From G963701675 sp963701675 (GTDB taxonomy: Bacteria > Planctomycetota > Planctomycetia > Gemmatales > Gemmataceae), in assembly GCA_963701675.1 (NCBI GenBank), contig OY969623.1, positions 4,154,001 to 4,218,000 on the forward strand: a stretch of 64,000 nt of DNA. The letters run 5' to 3'. Numbering within the stretch: position 1 is the first letter of the stretch; each line of letters starts with the position of its first letter. This document shows positions 24,849 to 33,570 of this stretch, piece after piece. Below the pieces are notes generated by a model. That model had not been told where the DNA came from. It made no database searches and saw only the letters and a program-made list of their open reading frames with translations. The translations under genes and the position numbers were made by a program.

Positions 24849-26045
24849 ATGCCAATGGGTAAGCACCTCGCCGCGCTTGCGGTTTTGTTCGTTGGTTTCG
24901 CATCGCTTGACGCCGCCGATACGGTCAAGCTCCGGACTCTCGCCGGTAAGACGGTCGAGGGCGAGCTGATTAGCATCAACGAGAAAGAGATCGTAGTCCG
25001 CGGCAAGGACGGCCCGATTTCGACGCTCGCACTCGAGGTGCTTGACATCGACTTGCCGACGAGCGCTGCAACCGGCGAAGCGAAGTTCAGCGATGTGGAA
25101 CTCGTCGACGGTTCGTTGTTGCACGTCTCCAAGTTTTCCCTCAAAGGAAATCAAATCGAACTGAAACTCCTGGGCGGCGCGGACGTGAAACTTCCACTAG
25201 CAGCGATTAGCTATCTCTTGAACGATGCCCAGGATGCGAAGACCCGCGAAGAATGGCAGGGGTTTCTCGCAACGCGGGGTAATCAAGACCTGCTTGCCGT
25301 CAAGGATCCAACGGGAAAAGTCAATCCACTGCCCGGCACGTTCGGCTCGGGCGACGATGCCGGGGAGACGATTGAATTTGACCCCACCGGCGCCCCGAAG
25401 CGACAACTCAAGCTGGCCCGTATCCACGCGATGAGCTTCTGGCGAAAGCGCGACCCGGATGCACCTTCGGCCGTCTGCCGTGTTCACGATGCCGCGAAGA
25501 ACATGTTGGCGGCGTCCAAGGTCGCTTTTGACGAGAACGGATTCTCCGTGACGACCGCCGCCGGCGTGGAAGTGAAATATCCGCGCGGGATGGTTGCGCG
25601 AGTCGATTACAGCCAAGGAAAGCTCGCTTATCTTTCCGACCTGGAGCCAAAGGTCATTGAACGGTCCGACTTGGAGTGGATCGATCACTACCGACGGGAC
25701 CGCGGTCTGGATGGAGGACCGTTGCGGATCGCTAAGGATTCGTACACAAAGGGTCTTGCATTACACGCCTACACCGAACTGATCTACGACATCGGTGGCC
25801 AGTACAAGGAACTTAAAACCGTCGTGGGCGCCGATCCCAAGATCGGCGGCGACAGCGACGCGAAACTGATGATCGAAGCCGATGGCCAAAAACTCTTTAC
25901 GGCCGACATCACCCGCAAGACGGAACCGCGAGCCATTACGCTGGATGTGCGGAACGTAAAACTTCTTCGAATCGTAGTTAGTTCCAATCGACTGCTCGGC
26001 TTGGGCGACCATGTAAACCTCGCGGATGCCAAGGTCAGCAAATGA
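24849..26045 (+). CDS. Secreted protein with C-terminal NPCBM-like carbohydrate-binding domain
   Basis: From ATG 24849 (or 24855) the product has about 398 residues and a signal peptide ending near SLDAAD. The N-terminal part contains SH3-like strands (VKLRTLAGKTVEGELISINE), as in planctomycete proteins that precede NPCBM domains. The C-terminal about 140 residues match the NPCBM/NEW2 pattern: DRGLDGGPLRIAKDSYTKGL, HAYTELIYDIGGQYKELKTV, GADPKIGGDSDAKLMIEAD and LRIVVSSNRLLGLGDHVNLA. Such domains bind glycans or glycoproteins. It is followed by the HtrA-like genes on the same strand. Confidence 0.8.
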   Translation: MPMGKHLAALAVLFVGFASLDAADTVKLRTLAGKTVEGELISINEKEIVVRGKDGPISTLALEVLDIDLPTSAATGEAKFSDVELVDGSLLHVSKFSLKGNQIELKLLGGADVKLPLAAISYLLNDAQDAKTREEWQGFLATRGNQDLLAVKDPTGKVNPLPGTFGSGDDAGETIEFDPTGAPKRQLKLARIHAMSFWRKRDPDAPSAVCRVHDAAKNMLAASKVAFDENGFSVTTAAGVEVKYPRGMVARVDYSQGKLAYLSDLEPKVIERSDLEWIDHYRRDRGLDGGPLRIAKDSYTKGLALHAYTELIYDIGGQYKELKTVVGADPKIGGDSDAKLMIEADGQKLFTADITRKTEPRAITLDVRNVKLLRIVVSSNRLLGLGDHVNLADAKVSK

Positions 26046-26058
26046 AACGGAGGGCGCA

Positions 26059-28471
26059 GTGCAGCATTACCAAAGCAGGTTTGTCGTAGCACGGGCGCTT
26101 GCGATCCTGGGTGTTATTCTCAGCGGGTTGACGGTCGTGATGGTTCACGCCGATGACGTCGACCCGCGCGTCCTGGAGGCAGAAACCAAACGAATTGCTG
26201 CCGTCGAGAAGGTACGGGCTTCCGTAGTCGCCATTTTTGGACCAAATGGCCAGGGCGGCGGCTCCGGTGTGGTTATCAGTAAAGACGGCTATGCACTTAC
26301 GAACTTTCACGTGGTCGAGGGTGCCGGCAATGTCATGCAGTGTGGCATGGCCGATGGCGTGCTCTACGACGCGGTGCTGGTTGGGCTCGACCGGGTGGGC
26401 GACGTGGCGCTGATCAAACTTGTCCCGCCCAAGGAAGGCCATGAGTTCCCAGCCGCCGTGTTCGGCGACAGCGACAAAGTCAAGGCCGGGGATTGGTCGT
26501 TGGCCATGGGCAATCCGTTTTTACTAGCCACCGACTTTCAACCGACAGTCACTTTCGGCATGGTGAGCGGTGTCCATCGTTATCAGTATCCGGCGGGCAC
26601 ACTGCTCGAATACACCGACTGCATTCAGGTAGACACCTCGATCAATCCCGGCAACAGCGGCGGTCCGCTCTTCAACATGGACGGCGAGCTAATCGGCATC
26701 AACGGACGCGGTTCGTTCGAGAAGCGCGGACGAGTGAACTCCGGCGTCGGGTACGCGATCTCCATCAATCAGATCAAGAACTTCATGGGACACCTCCGGG
26801 CAGGGATCGACACCGATCACGCCACGCTCGGCGCATTCGTGCAAACCGAAGCGACGGAGGACGAAAACGTCAGCACTCGATTGCTGGTCACGTCCATCAT
26901 CGAGGATTCCGACGCGCACCGGCGTGGCTTGGACATCGGCGACGAAATTGTCGCCTTCGCCGGGCGACCGACGACGAGCTTGAACCAATACAAGAACGTC
27001 CTCGGCATTTACCCCAAGGAATGGCGCGTGCCGCTGGTTTACCGTCGGGAAAACGACAAACATGAGATACTCGTCCGGCTCATGAAGTTGCAGCGAACGG
27101 AAACGAACCCGGACGCGAACAAGCCTCGGCCGCGCCCTGGACCGCCGCGACCGCAACCTCCGCCGCGGAAGTCCGCCGCAACCGCCTACTTTGAAGCCAA
27201 ACCCGGATTCGCCAACTATTACTTCAACAAACTGGAGCGCGACCGGCTTTGGGCCGCCTTCCAGAAGCACGGTGATTTCAGTTCCGTCCTTGGCGATTGG
27301 GTTATCGAAGCCGTCAACGACAAAAACAACGAGGTCAAGGTCGCCATCCGCGAGGAGATGGATGACAAAGGGCCCGACGGGAAGCCGATCGCTCGCGAGG
27401 GCACTTATCATCTGAAGGCGGACATGTTGCCGGAGCTACCTGCGGAGGGCGACAGTGAATCGGAATTGCGGGCAGCCGTCCGCCGCGCCGTTGCGCTGAT
27501 GAAAACGCATATTCACTCCTTCCGGCAAGAATGGTGGACAGAAGAAAGCGATGAAATTCTTCGGGAAAAGTTGAGCGACACCCAGAAAGACGTGGCCAAC
27601 ATTCAGGGCAAGCTGCTGAACGCACTCGAAGAACTGAATAACCTCAAGACGACCCGCGCCAAAGAAACGCAAGGATGGAAGGCTTATTACGACTTCACAC
27701 TCGCGCGGTTGTCGGCGTTTTGCGCATACGTTCACGAGTACAACTATTTGCTCGGGCAACTCCGAAAGGAAGCTCCGAAGCTCGATCCGAAGGTCCATCG
27801 CGGCTGGCGCATGAACCCGGAAGAAGAAACGCAAAGCGGAGGAGAGGCGAAGAAACTAGCGGCCGAAGCCAACAAGATCTGGGATCAAATGATCAAGGAC
27901 TACAAGGGCACTCCCTTCGCCGAGCGCGCCGACCAGGCTCGCAAAACTCATGTTGGACTGAAATGGATAGCCACCGGCGGAACCAAGACGATGGTTCGCA
28001 TGAATCTGGGCGCCGTTAAGTTCGATCTCGATCCCCTTAAACTTGAGCAAGACGCTTCGGAGTTGAAACAACCTACGGGCAGCGGCGGGTTGTTGGCGGC
28101 ACTTTATCAGTACCGCCGACTTCTGACGCTCGGCGCAAGGATTCGAAGGCAAGTTCAATCACGGTGGTTACGAACCGTTCTACCCTCCAGAAAACGTCGG
28201 TTCGCAGCCGAAGAGCATTCATGAGAGTCGAGTCGACTGCGAAGTAATGGCCACGGAGCACGCCGCGGTTCCGGCCAAGTGGTATTTCTCCCGTGATAAC
28301 CAATTACTCCTCGGCTTTGAAGTCACGGTCGAAGAAGATCAAGATCCGTGCGAGGTCTATCTCTACGACTACAAACCTGTCGACGGCAGACTTCTGCCCC
28401 ATCGCTTCGAAGTCCGGCACGGCAACGACCGGTACACGACTTTCACCGTCAAACAGTACCAGTTGAAGTGA
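26059..28471 (+). CDS. HtrA-like serine protease with PDZ domain, frameshifted near 28137
   Basis: The start is GTG 26059, six bases after GGAGG. It has an N-terminal hydrophobic segment and a trypsin-like domain with an intact triad: H84 (LTNFHVVEG), D115 (DVALIKL) and S200 (NPGNSGGPLFN). A PDZ domain follows (about residues 270-345), then a Pro/Arg linker and a long helical region. The frame runs to 28224 with a nonsense-like end; the expected C-terminus (GKFNHGGYEPFYPPENVG... to KQYQLK) continues in a second frame to 28471. One base missing near 28137 explains this. It is the only member of this tandem trio that can be catalytic. Confidence 0.82.
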
Positions 28472-28589
28472 AGGAAAAAGTAAAAAGGAAAAAGTAAGAG
28501 AAGATAACAATGCTAACTCCGCTTCGACGAGTACGTTTACTCCTCTGCTTCCTTTTTACTTTTTACTTTTTCCTTTTTACTTTTTCCTT
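28471..28589. repeat. Perfect 27-base inverted repeat of GGAAAAAGTAA units
   Basis: Arm 28471-28497 is the exact reverse complement of 28563-28589. The units are A-rich on one side (AAGGAAAAAGTAA) and T-rich on the other. The second arm extends, with further TTTTTACTTTTT units, from 28549, and lies inside the signal peptide codons of the next gene. The two arms flank that gene's start codon at 28510. Confidence 0.85.
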
Positions 28590-29589
28590 GCTTTCGCCAC
28601 CGGCGGCCGCCCAAGACTCGTTCGCCGACGTCGCCGGCGAGGTTAACAAGAAGCTTGTCAAACTGTTCGGTGCCGGCGGGTTTCAAGGATTGGCATCATA
28701 CGGCACCGGCGTCGTCGTTTCACCTGACGGATACATACTGACCGTCGCCAGTCAGATGTTGGTCACCCAAGACTTGCGTGTGCATTTGCACGATGGACGC
28801 CGCTATCACGCCAAGGTCGTGGTCACCGAGCCGGAACTGGACGCAGCCTTGGTGAAACTCGACAAGCTTGAAGACACATTGCCCTACTTCGACATTCGAC
28901 TCGCCAGCCAGTTTCCAGCGGCGAAGGCAGGCGATTGGGTCTTGGCATTCAGCAATCAATTCTCCATCGCGACGCGCGATGAGCCGATGTCGGTGCAAAA
29001 AGGCGTGATTGCCGCGGTGGCAAAACTCCAGGGTCGCCGCGGTATCTTCGATGCGCCCTACACCGGCGACGTGTACGTCATCGACGCCATCACAAACAAT
29101 CCTGGCGCCGGAGGCGGTGTGGTAACCAACCGGAAGGGAGAGCTCTTGGGCCTGATCGGCAAGGAACTCAGGAACACGCTAACGGATACATGGATCAATT
29201 ACGCCATGCCGATTCCCGTGCTTGCTAACTTCGTGGAAGCCGGAATCAAAGGCGAGTACAAGCCGATCGTCAAGGACAAACCGCCGGCGGGGGTGGGTGG
29301 CTACCATGGGATTATTCTGGTGCCGAGCGTGGTCGAGCGGACGCCGCCGTTCATCGAGGAAGTCGTCCCGGATTCGCCGGCGGCGAAAATCGGTCTTCGA
29401 CCGGACGACCTCATTGTCTACATCGACGGCGAACAGATCGTGAGCGTCAAAGCCTTCCGCGAGTTCATTTCGAAAACTCGCCCGGGCGCTGTATTGAAAC
29501 TGGAAATTCAGCGTATCAACAAGTCCGACGGAACCGACCGTTTGTTGCCTGTGGAATTGAAGCTCGAGGAGAGTCCGGGCAAAAAGTAA
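28510..29589 (+). CDS. HtrA-like pseudoprotease with PDZ domain
   Basis: A 359-residue secreted protein. The signal peptide is very Phe/Leu-rich (LLLCFLFTFYFFLFTFSLLS) and ends at PPAAAQ. The trypsin-like fold is recognisable (GVVVSPDGYILTVASQMLV, LDAALVKLDKL, NNPGAGGGVVTNRKGELLG), but the catalytic histidine position is S81 and the catalytic serine position is G201. The aspartate in DAALVKL remains. A PDZ domain follows (PFIEEVVPDSPAAKIGLRPD and the rest). It is therefore probably a non-proteolytic binding or regulatory protein. It sits directly after the active homologue on the same strand. Confidence 0.8.
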   Translation: MLTPLRRVRLLLCFLFTFYFFLFTFSLLSPPAAAQDSFADVAGEVNKKLVKLFGAGGFQGLASYGTGVVVSPDGYILTVASQMLVTQDLRVHLHDGRRYHAKVVVTEPELDAALVKLDKLEDTLPYFDIRLASQFPAAKAGDWVLAFSNQFSIATRDEPMSVQKGVIAAVAKLQGRRGIFDAPYTGDVYVIDAITNNPGAGGGVVTNRKGELLGLIGKELRNTLTDTWINYAMPIPVLANFVEAGIKGEYKPIVKDKPPAGVGGYHGIILVPSVVERTPPFIEEVVPDSPAAKIGLRPDDLIVYIDGEQIVSVKAFREFISKTRPGAVLKLEIQRINKSDGTDRLLPVELKLEESPGKK

Positions 29590-29631
29590 ACTCGCCTGAA
29601 ACGTAGGCGACACACCAATTGGAACATTTCT

Positions 29632-31728
29632 ATGAGCATACCGTTTTCAAGTTTTCTTGCGCTCCTTTGCATGGTTGGCCAGGAGCCTGGCGGTAACGGC
29701 CTCTCCGAGTTGCAGGAAAAGGCTATGAAAGCGGCGGTGGCACGCATCGCGCCGAGTGTGGTCCAAATTGAAACCACCGGCGGCACGGACATGGTAAGTA
29801 CCGGCACGGGACCCCGGGCCATGCAGTTGCGCAAAGGGGTCGGCCCCACCACGGGACTTATCGTCGGCGAAGACGGTTATGTCGTCACGAGCGCATTCAA
29901 TTTCGTCAACAAACCCACAGCAATATTCGTGTCGGTCCCCGGCGGCAAAGAGCGCTTCCCGGCGAAGGTCATCGCATCGGACAAGACGCGAATGCTGACG
30001 TTGCTGAAAATCGATGCGACCGGATTGGCGGTGCCCCGAGGCGTTTCGCGAAAGGACATCCGGATTGGGCAGACCGCGCTGGCCGTCGGGCGAACCTGGG
30101 CCGGCAGCGATCAGTCGCCGTCCGTAAGTACGGGGATCATCAGCGCACTGGACCGTATTTGGGGCAAGGCCGTGCAGACCGACGCCAAGGTGTCGCCGGT
30201 GAATTACGGCGGGCCGTTGGTGGACATTACCGGCAGTGTAATCGGGATACTAGTCCCGGCTTCGCCGCACGGACAAGACGAAACAGCCGGCGTCGAATGG
30301 TATGACTCCGGCATTGGCTTTGCCATTCCGCTCGAGGATTTCAACGCCGTCCTTCCGAGGCTGAAAGAAGGCAAAAACCTTAACCGCGGGCTCCTGGGCA
30401 TCACCTGGCCGCAGGGTCAGGACCCGTATGGAACTCCGCCTGCCATCGGGACCGTGCTGCCGAAATCGGCTGCCGACGTGGCCGGCCTCAAGCCGGGTGA
30501 CGTGATCGTCGAAATGGAGAATCAAAAGATCGCTCGGCAGTCTCAGGTGCAACACATCCTTGGCACTCGGTATGAAGGCGATGTGCTATCACTAAAGGTC
30601 AAACGTGGTTCGGACGAAAAATCGTTTGCGAATCTCAAGTTGACGGGAGAGACCATTGCAGCAGCCGCGCCGTTCATCGGCATCCTACCGGTGCGCGACG
30701 ACCCCGAACTCGGCGTGGAGGTGCGGTATGTCTTTCCAATTAGTCCCGCTGCGGAAGCCGGCCTAAAGCCCGGCGACCGTGTCATGTCAATTGGCATCGG
30801 CAAGACTCCGACGGCATTTTCAGGTCGTGATGAGCTCATGGCATTGCTCGCCAACTTTCTACCCGGCACGGAAGTAGCGGTAGAGGTTCGCCGCGGCGAC
30901 TTGAAAGAATTGTTGACCCTAAACGTTCGGTTGGGCGAGATTTCCGACGCGATTCCGGCGAATCTAGCGGAAGCAGGTACCCATAAGAAGGCGCTGGAGC
31001 CCCGAAAAGTGGCCAAGCCTCCGGAACCCATGCCGCCGATGCCCCCCGCAGACGAAAAGAAACCTGCAAAGAAGGAGCCGGAGAAAAAACCGGAAACGGG
31101 ATTGCTCAAGCGAGCCAACGAAGCCGGCGATCGCAACTATTGGATGTACATACCGGACAACTACGATCCGAACATTGCTCATGCGCTCATTGTCTGGCTG
31201 CATGCACCCGGCTCGAGCAATGAGCGCGACAAGGATCCGCAGGTGATGCTAAACCTGTGGGAAGAATACTGCCGCGATCATCACCTCATTCTGCTCGCGC
31301 CGCGTGCCGAGAACGAAAGCGGCTGGCTGGCGAGTGAAGCGGACTTCGTCCGCGAGGCCATCAATCGAGTGATGGCGGAATACACCATCGATAAGCAACG
31401 GATCGTAGCCCACGGTATGGATAACGGCGGCCAGATGGCATACCGTTTGGCACTTTCCTCGGGCGGCGTGTTCCGAGGCGTAGCCACCGTCGGCAGCGTC
31501 CTTCCGGTGCAAGACAACGTGGAATCGCTCGGCCAACGGCTCCTGTTCTTCGTCGCGGCGGGCGACCGCGATCCGCTCACCAAACTTATCGTGGAAAGCA
31601 AGGACCGGCTGTTAGCGAAGAAGTGCCCGGTAACTTACCGGGAACTCATCAACTGGGGACACCAGTATCTGGGTGCTGCCATGGTTGGAGAGCTCGCCCG
31701 TTGGATCGAATCCCTAGATCGGCTCTAA
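29632..31728 (+). CDS. HtrA-like pseudoprotease, two PDZ domains, fused to an esterase-like domain
   Basis: A 698-residue protein. The N-terminal trypsin-like domain has lost the triad: F89 replaces histidine (YVVTSAFNFV) and Y192 replaces serine (SPVNYGGPLVD). Two PDZ domains follow (about residues 245-340 and 345-440), then a Pro/Lys linker. The C-terminal about 190 residues are an alpha/beta hydrolase of the PHB depolymerase/feruloyl esterase type: MYIPDNYDPNIAHALIVWLH, APGSSNERDKDP, and HGMDNGGQMAYRLAL, where D597 takes the nucleophile position normally held by serine. The N-terminal region is hydrophobic enough for a short signal peptide. Both enzymatic folds appear to be degenerate. Confidence 0.8.
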   Translation: MSIPFSSFLALLCMVGQEPGGNGLSELQEKAMKAAVARIAPSVVQIETTGGTDMVSTGTGPRAMQLRKGVGPTTGLIVGEDGYVVTSAFNFVNKPTAIFVSVPGGKERFPAKVIASDKTRMLTLLKIDATGLAVPRGVSRKDIRIGQTALAVGRTWAGSDQSPSVSTGIISALDRIWGKAVQTDAKVSPVNYGGPLVDITGSVIGILVPASPHGQDETAGVEWYDSGIGFAIPLEDFNAVLPRLKEGKNLNRGLLGITWPQGQDPYGTPPAIGTVLPKSAADVAGLKPGDVIVEMENQKIARQSQVQHILGTRYEGDVLSLKVKRGSDEKSFANLKLTGETIAAAAPFIGILPVRDDPELGVEVRYVFPISPAAEAGLKPGDRVMSIGIGKTPTAFSGRDELMALLANFLPGTEVAVEVRRGDLKELLTLNVRLGEISDAIPANLAEAGTHKKALEPRKVAKPPEPMPPMPPADEKKPAKKEPEKKPETGLLKRANEAGDRNYWMYIPDNYDPNIAHALIVWLHAPGSSNERDKDPQVMLNLWEEYCRDHHLILLAPRAENESGWLASEADFVREAINRVMAEYTIDKQRIVAHGMDNGGQMAYRLALSSGGVFRGVATVGSVLPVQDNVESLGQRLLFFVAAGDRDPLTKLIVESKDRLLAKKCPVTYRELINWGHQYLGAAMVGELARWIESLDRL

Positions 31729-31904
31729 TGGCCCCGCTAGGATACGGATTTCTTGGTCCCGGCAGTCGCCTTGGCGGGTGCAGCTGGCTTCGCTGAAGGC
31801 GTTTCTTTCGCCAAAAGGCGAGTCATTTCCTTTTTTTGGCGGCGGAGCCTTAGTTTTCGAGTATTGCCACTACGATTGTATCCCATCCAATGCTCCCTTC
31901 GAAT

Positions 31905-32633
31905 TTATGGTACCTGTGGACTTACCGTCGCGCCGGCCAGACGAATCTCCCGGAGCGCGGCGCTCGCCGCGGCCGCCACGCCGGCGTGTTCGTCTTGGCA
32001 TGCCCGCTCCAGTGCCGGAACCGCGGTGTTGGCACTTGATCCCAGCTTGGAAAGCGCGGCTGCGGACCATTCTCGAACACGCGGTTTTTCATTTCGCAGT
32101 CCGGCCACCAGCGCCGGCACGGCCGGCCTTGCCGCCGGCCCCATCCGGCCCAGAAGCGACGCGGCCTCCTTGCACACTTCGTCCCGATCATCTTCCAACG
32201 CGAGAATTAGCGTTGGAATCAAATCGTCCGCCTCTTGGTTGATTTCAAAGATCGAGTCGGCCGCCTGCACTCGCATCGCATTGTCTCGGTCTTCGAGCAT
32301 CACGTTGAGGGCAGGAACCGCACTCTTTGCCGAAACCCCCATCCCTTTGAGGATGGCGATGACGCCCTGTTTTTCGGTTGAGCTTCCCGTTGCGAGAATC
32401 TCCAACAAGACGTCGATGCCGGCTGGCCCGGCGCGTTCGAAGGCGGCAAACGCCCTGTGGAATTCGGGGCCCCGGCCTTGAAGCTGGTGTCGCCAGAACG
32501 TGGTCGGTTTTCCTTGGAAGAAACTCTCTTTACGGATCAAACCTTCGAGCGCCAACGGCAGGTCGAAAATGAGGGCGGCAACAATTAGGACGAGGATGAC
32601 CTGTAAAGCGACGAGAATGACACGCCTTCCCAT
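31905..32633 (-). CDS. Membrane-anchored HEAT-repeat protein
   Basis: The start is ATG 32633. The 242-residue product has an N-terminal membrane helix (VILVALQVILVLIVAALIF) and about four HEAT repeats, seen as AVPALNVMLEDRDNAMRVQAA, LIPTLILALEDDRDEVCKEAA, AVPALVAGLRNEKPRVREWSA and AVPALERACQDEHAGVAAAAS. HEAT solenoids bind proteins; the partner is not known. Its stop faces the pseudoprotease gene across about 180 bases. A long plus-strand open frame over the same bases is its complement. Confidence 0.8.
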   Translation of the reverse strand: MGRRVILVALQVILVLIVAALIFDLPLALEGLIRKESFFQGKPTTFWRHQLQGRGPEFHRAFAAFERAGPAGIDVLLEILATGSSTEKQGVIAILKGMGVSAKSAVPALNVMLEDRDNAMRVQAADSIFEINQEADDLIPTLILALEDDRDEVCKEAASLLGRMGPAARPAVPALVAGLRNEKPRVREWSAAALSKLGSSANTAVPALERACQDEHAGVAAAASAALREIRLAGATVSPQVP

Positions 32634-33124
32634 TTCACTTCTCTGCTGCGAACGCAAGCCGGCACGGCCAGACTGAATTGATCACCAGATGGCGTCAACC
32701 CTTGATACGCTAATGATCCAAGATAGAGCTTTGTATGCCAGAAAGAAGTGCTGGCACGGAGTTCAGTTGGACTCGCAATCAACTGAACCCCGTGCCCGTG
32801 CAGGAGGGTGTGGGTGAGAGGGACACAAGCTCGTTCGCAAGGTTTGGGACTCGCTACCAAACCTCGCTGCATAGTGGTTAATTGCAAGCGATGTGCCAAT
32901 CAAAAAAAGAACTTCGTCACGTGGACAACAATGTTCTTAAAGCACGTAGCCGTAATGTCTTATGATCCGAGTCGGTTTTACGCTTCATGCCTACTCTAGC
33001 AATGGGGTATGTGCGATTCTTATGCAACACGCTGTCCAATTCTGCGTATTTCGGGCTTGACGCGCCCAGAACAAACGCTATCCTTCGCGGCCCCACATAA
33101 TCGGCAAATCACAAAGGGGGAAGA
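32634..33124. other. 491-base intergenic region with one strong hairpin
   Basis: Separates divergent genes (HEAT, minus; Pro-rich secreted, plus). Apart from the inverted repeat at 32753-32796, nothing is recognised. It presumably holds both promoters. No tRNA or conserved open frame is visible. Confidence 0.6.
32753..32796. repeat. Long near-perfect hairpin
   Basis: Arms of 17 bases (32753-32769 and 32780-32796) pair at 16 positions around a 10-base loop. The left arm starts GGCACGGAGTTCAG. It lies in a gap between divergent genes, so it is not an obvious terminator. It may be a dispersed repeat or a regulatory structure. Confidence 0.65.
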
Positions 33125-33556
33125 ATGCACCTGAACAAGTTTGCTGGGGTTGTTATCGTCGCCATTATGCTGGTTGCGCCGGCAGAGGCGCAGCAGCGCG
33201 AACCATCCTCCTTCATGACTAACGTCAAACCGCAGGACGTTGTTTTTCAAAAAGTCATTGACGTGCCGGACTTCGCGGGGCCGCAAATGAAACCACAGAC
33301 AACGGACCGATTCAGCTTGCGGCAGATGCTTGCGAAAGTCGTTCCATTTCTTTCCCCGAATGCGAAGCCCAGTTACCAGACGGCCGTGCCGGCGCTTCCC
33401 GGATCCACGACGCCAAGTCCGCTTCAACCTGTACTGCCGCAGTTCGGCCTTCCGAAGACGCCGGCGGCATCGCCGTTCATGCAGGCCTTACCACGGACGA
33501 CATTTCCGAACGTTCCCGACAACTCTACGTTGAGGCCTGTATTGCCCATTCCATGA
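33125..33556 (+). CDS. Small secreted proline-rich protein
   Basis: A 143-residue protein with a signal peptide (MHLNKFAGVVIVAIMLVAPAEA) preceded by AAAGGGGGAAGA. The mature part is rich in Pro, Gln and Leu with loosely repeated segments (PSPLQPVLPQFGLPK, STLRPVLPIP) and no cysteine. It is probably disordered. No family is recognised. It is convergent with the giant TPR gene, whose stop is 14 bases away. Confidence 0.65.
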   Translation: MHLNKFAGVVIVAIMLVAPAEAQQREPSSFMTNVKPQDVVFQKVIDVPDFAGPQMKPQTTDRFSLRQMLAKVVPFLSPNAKPSYQTAVPALPGSTTPSPLQPVLPQFGLPKTPAASPFMQALPRTTFPNVPDNSTLRPVLPIP

Positions 33557-33570
33557 GCGCGCTGATTTGC

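Noticed and set aside
26689..27411. 240-codon minus-strand frame inside the HtrA-like gene
   Set aside because: Antisense to a protease with an intact triad; no motif of its own.
31740..31830. Short Ala/Lys/Pro-rich minus-strand frame of about 29 codons
   Set aside because: It lacks a good ribosome binding site and a recognisable family; too short to support.
31753..32481. 242-codon open frame on the plus strand
   Set aside because: It is the complement of the HEAT-repeat gene (31905-32633, minus), which has clear repeats and a membrane anchor.
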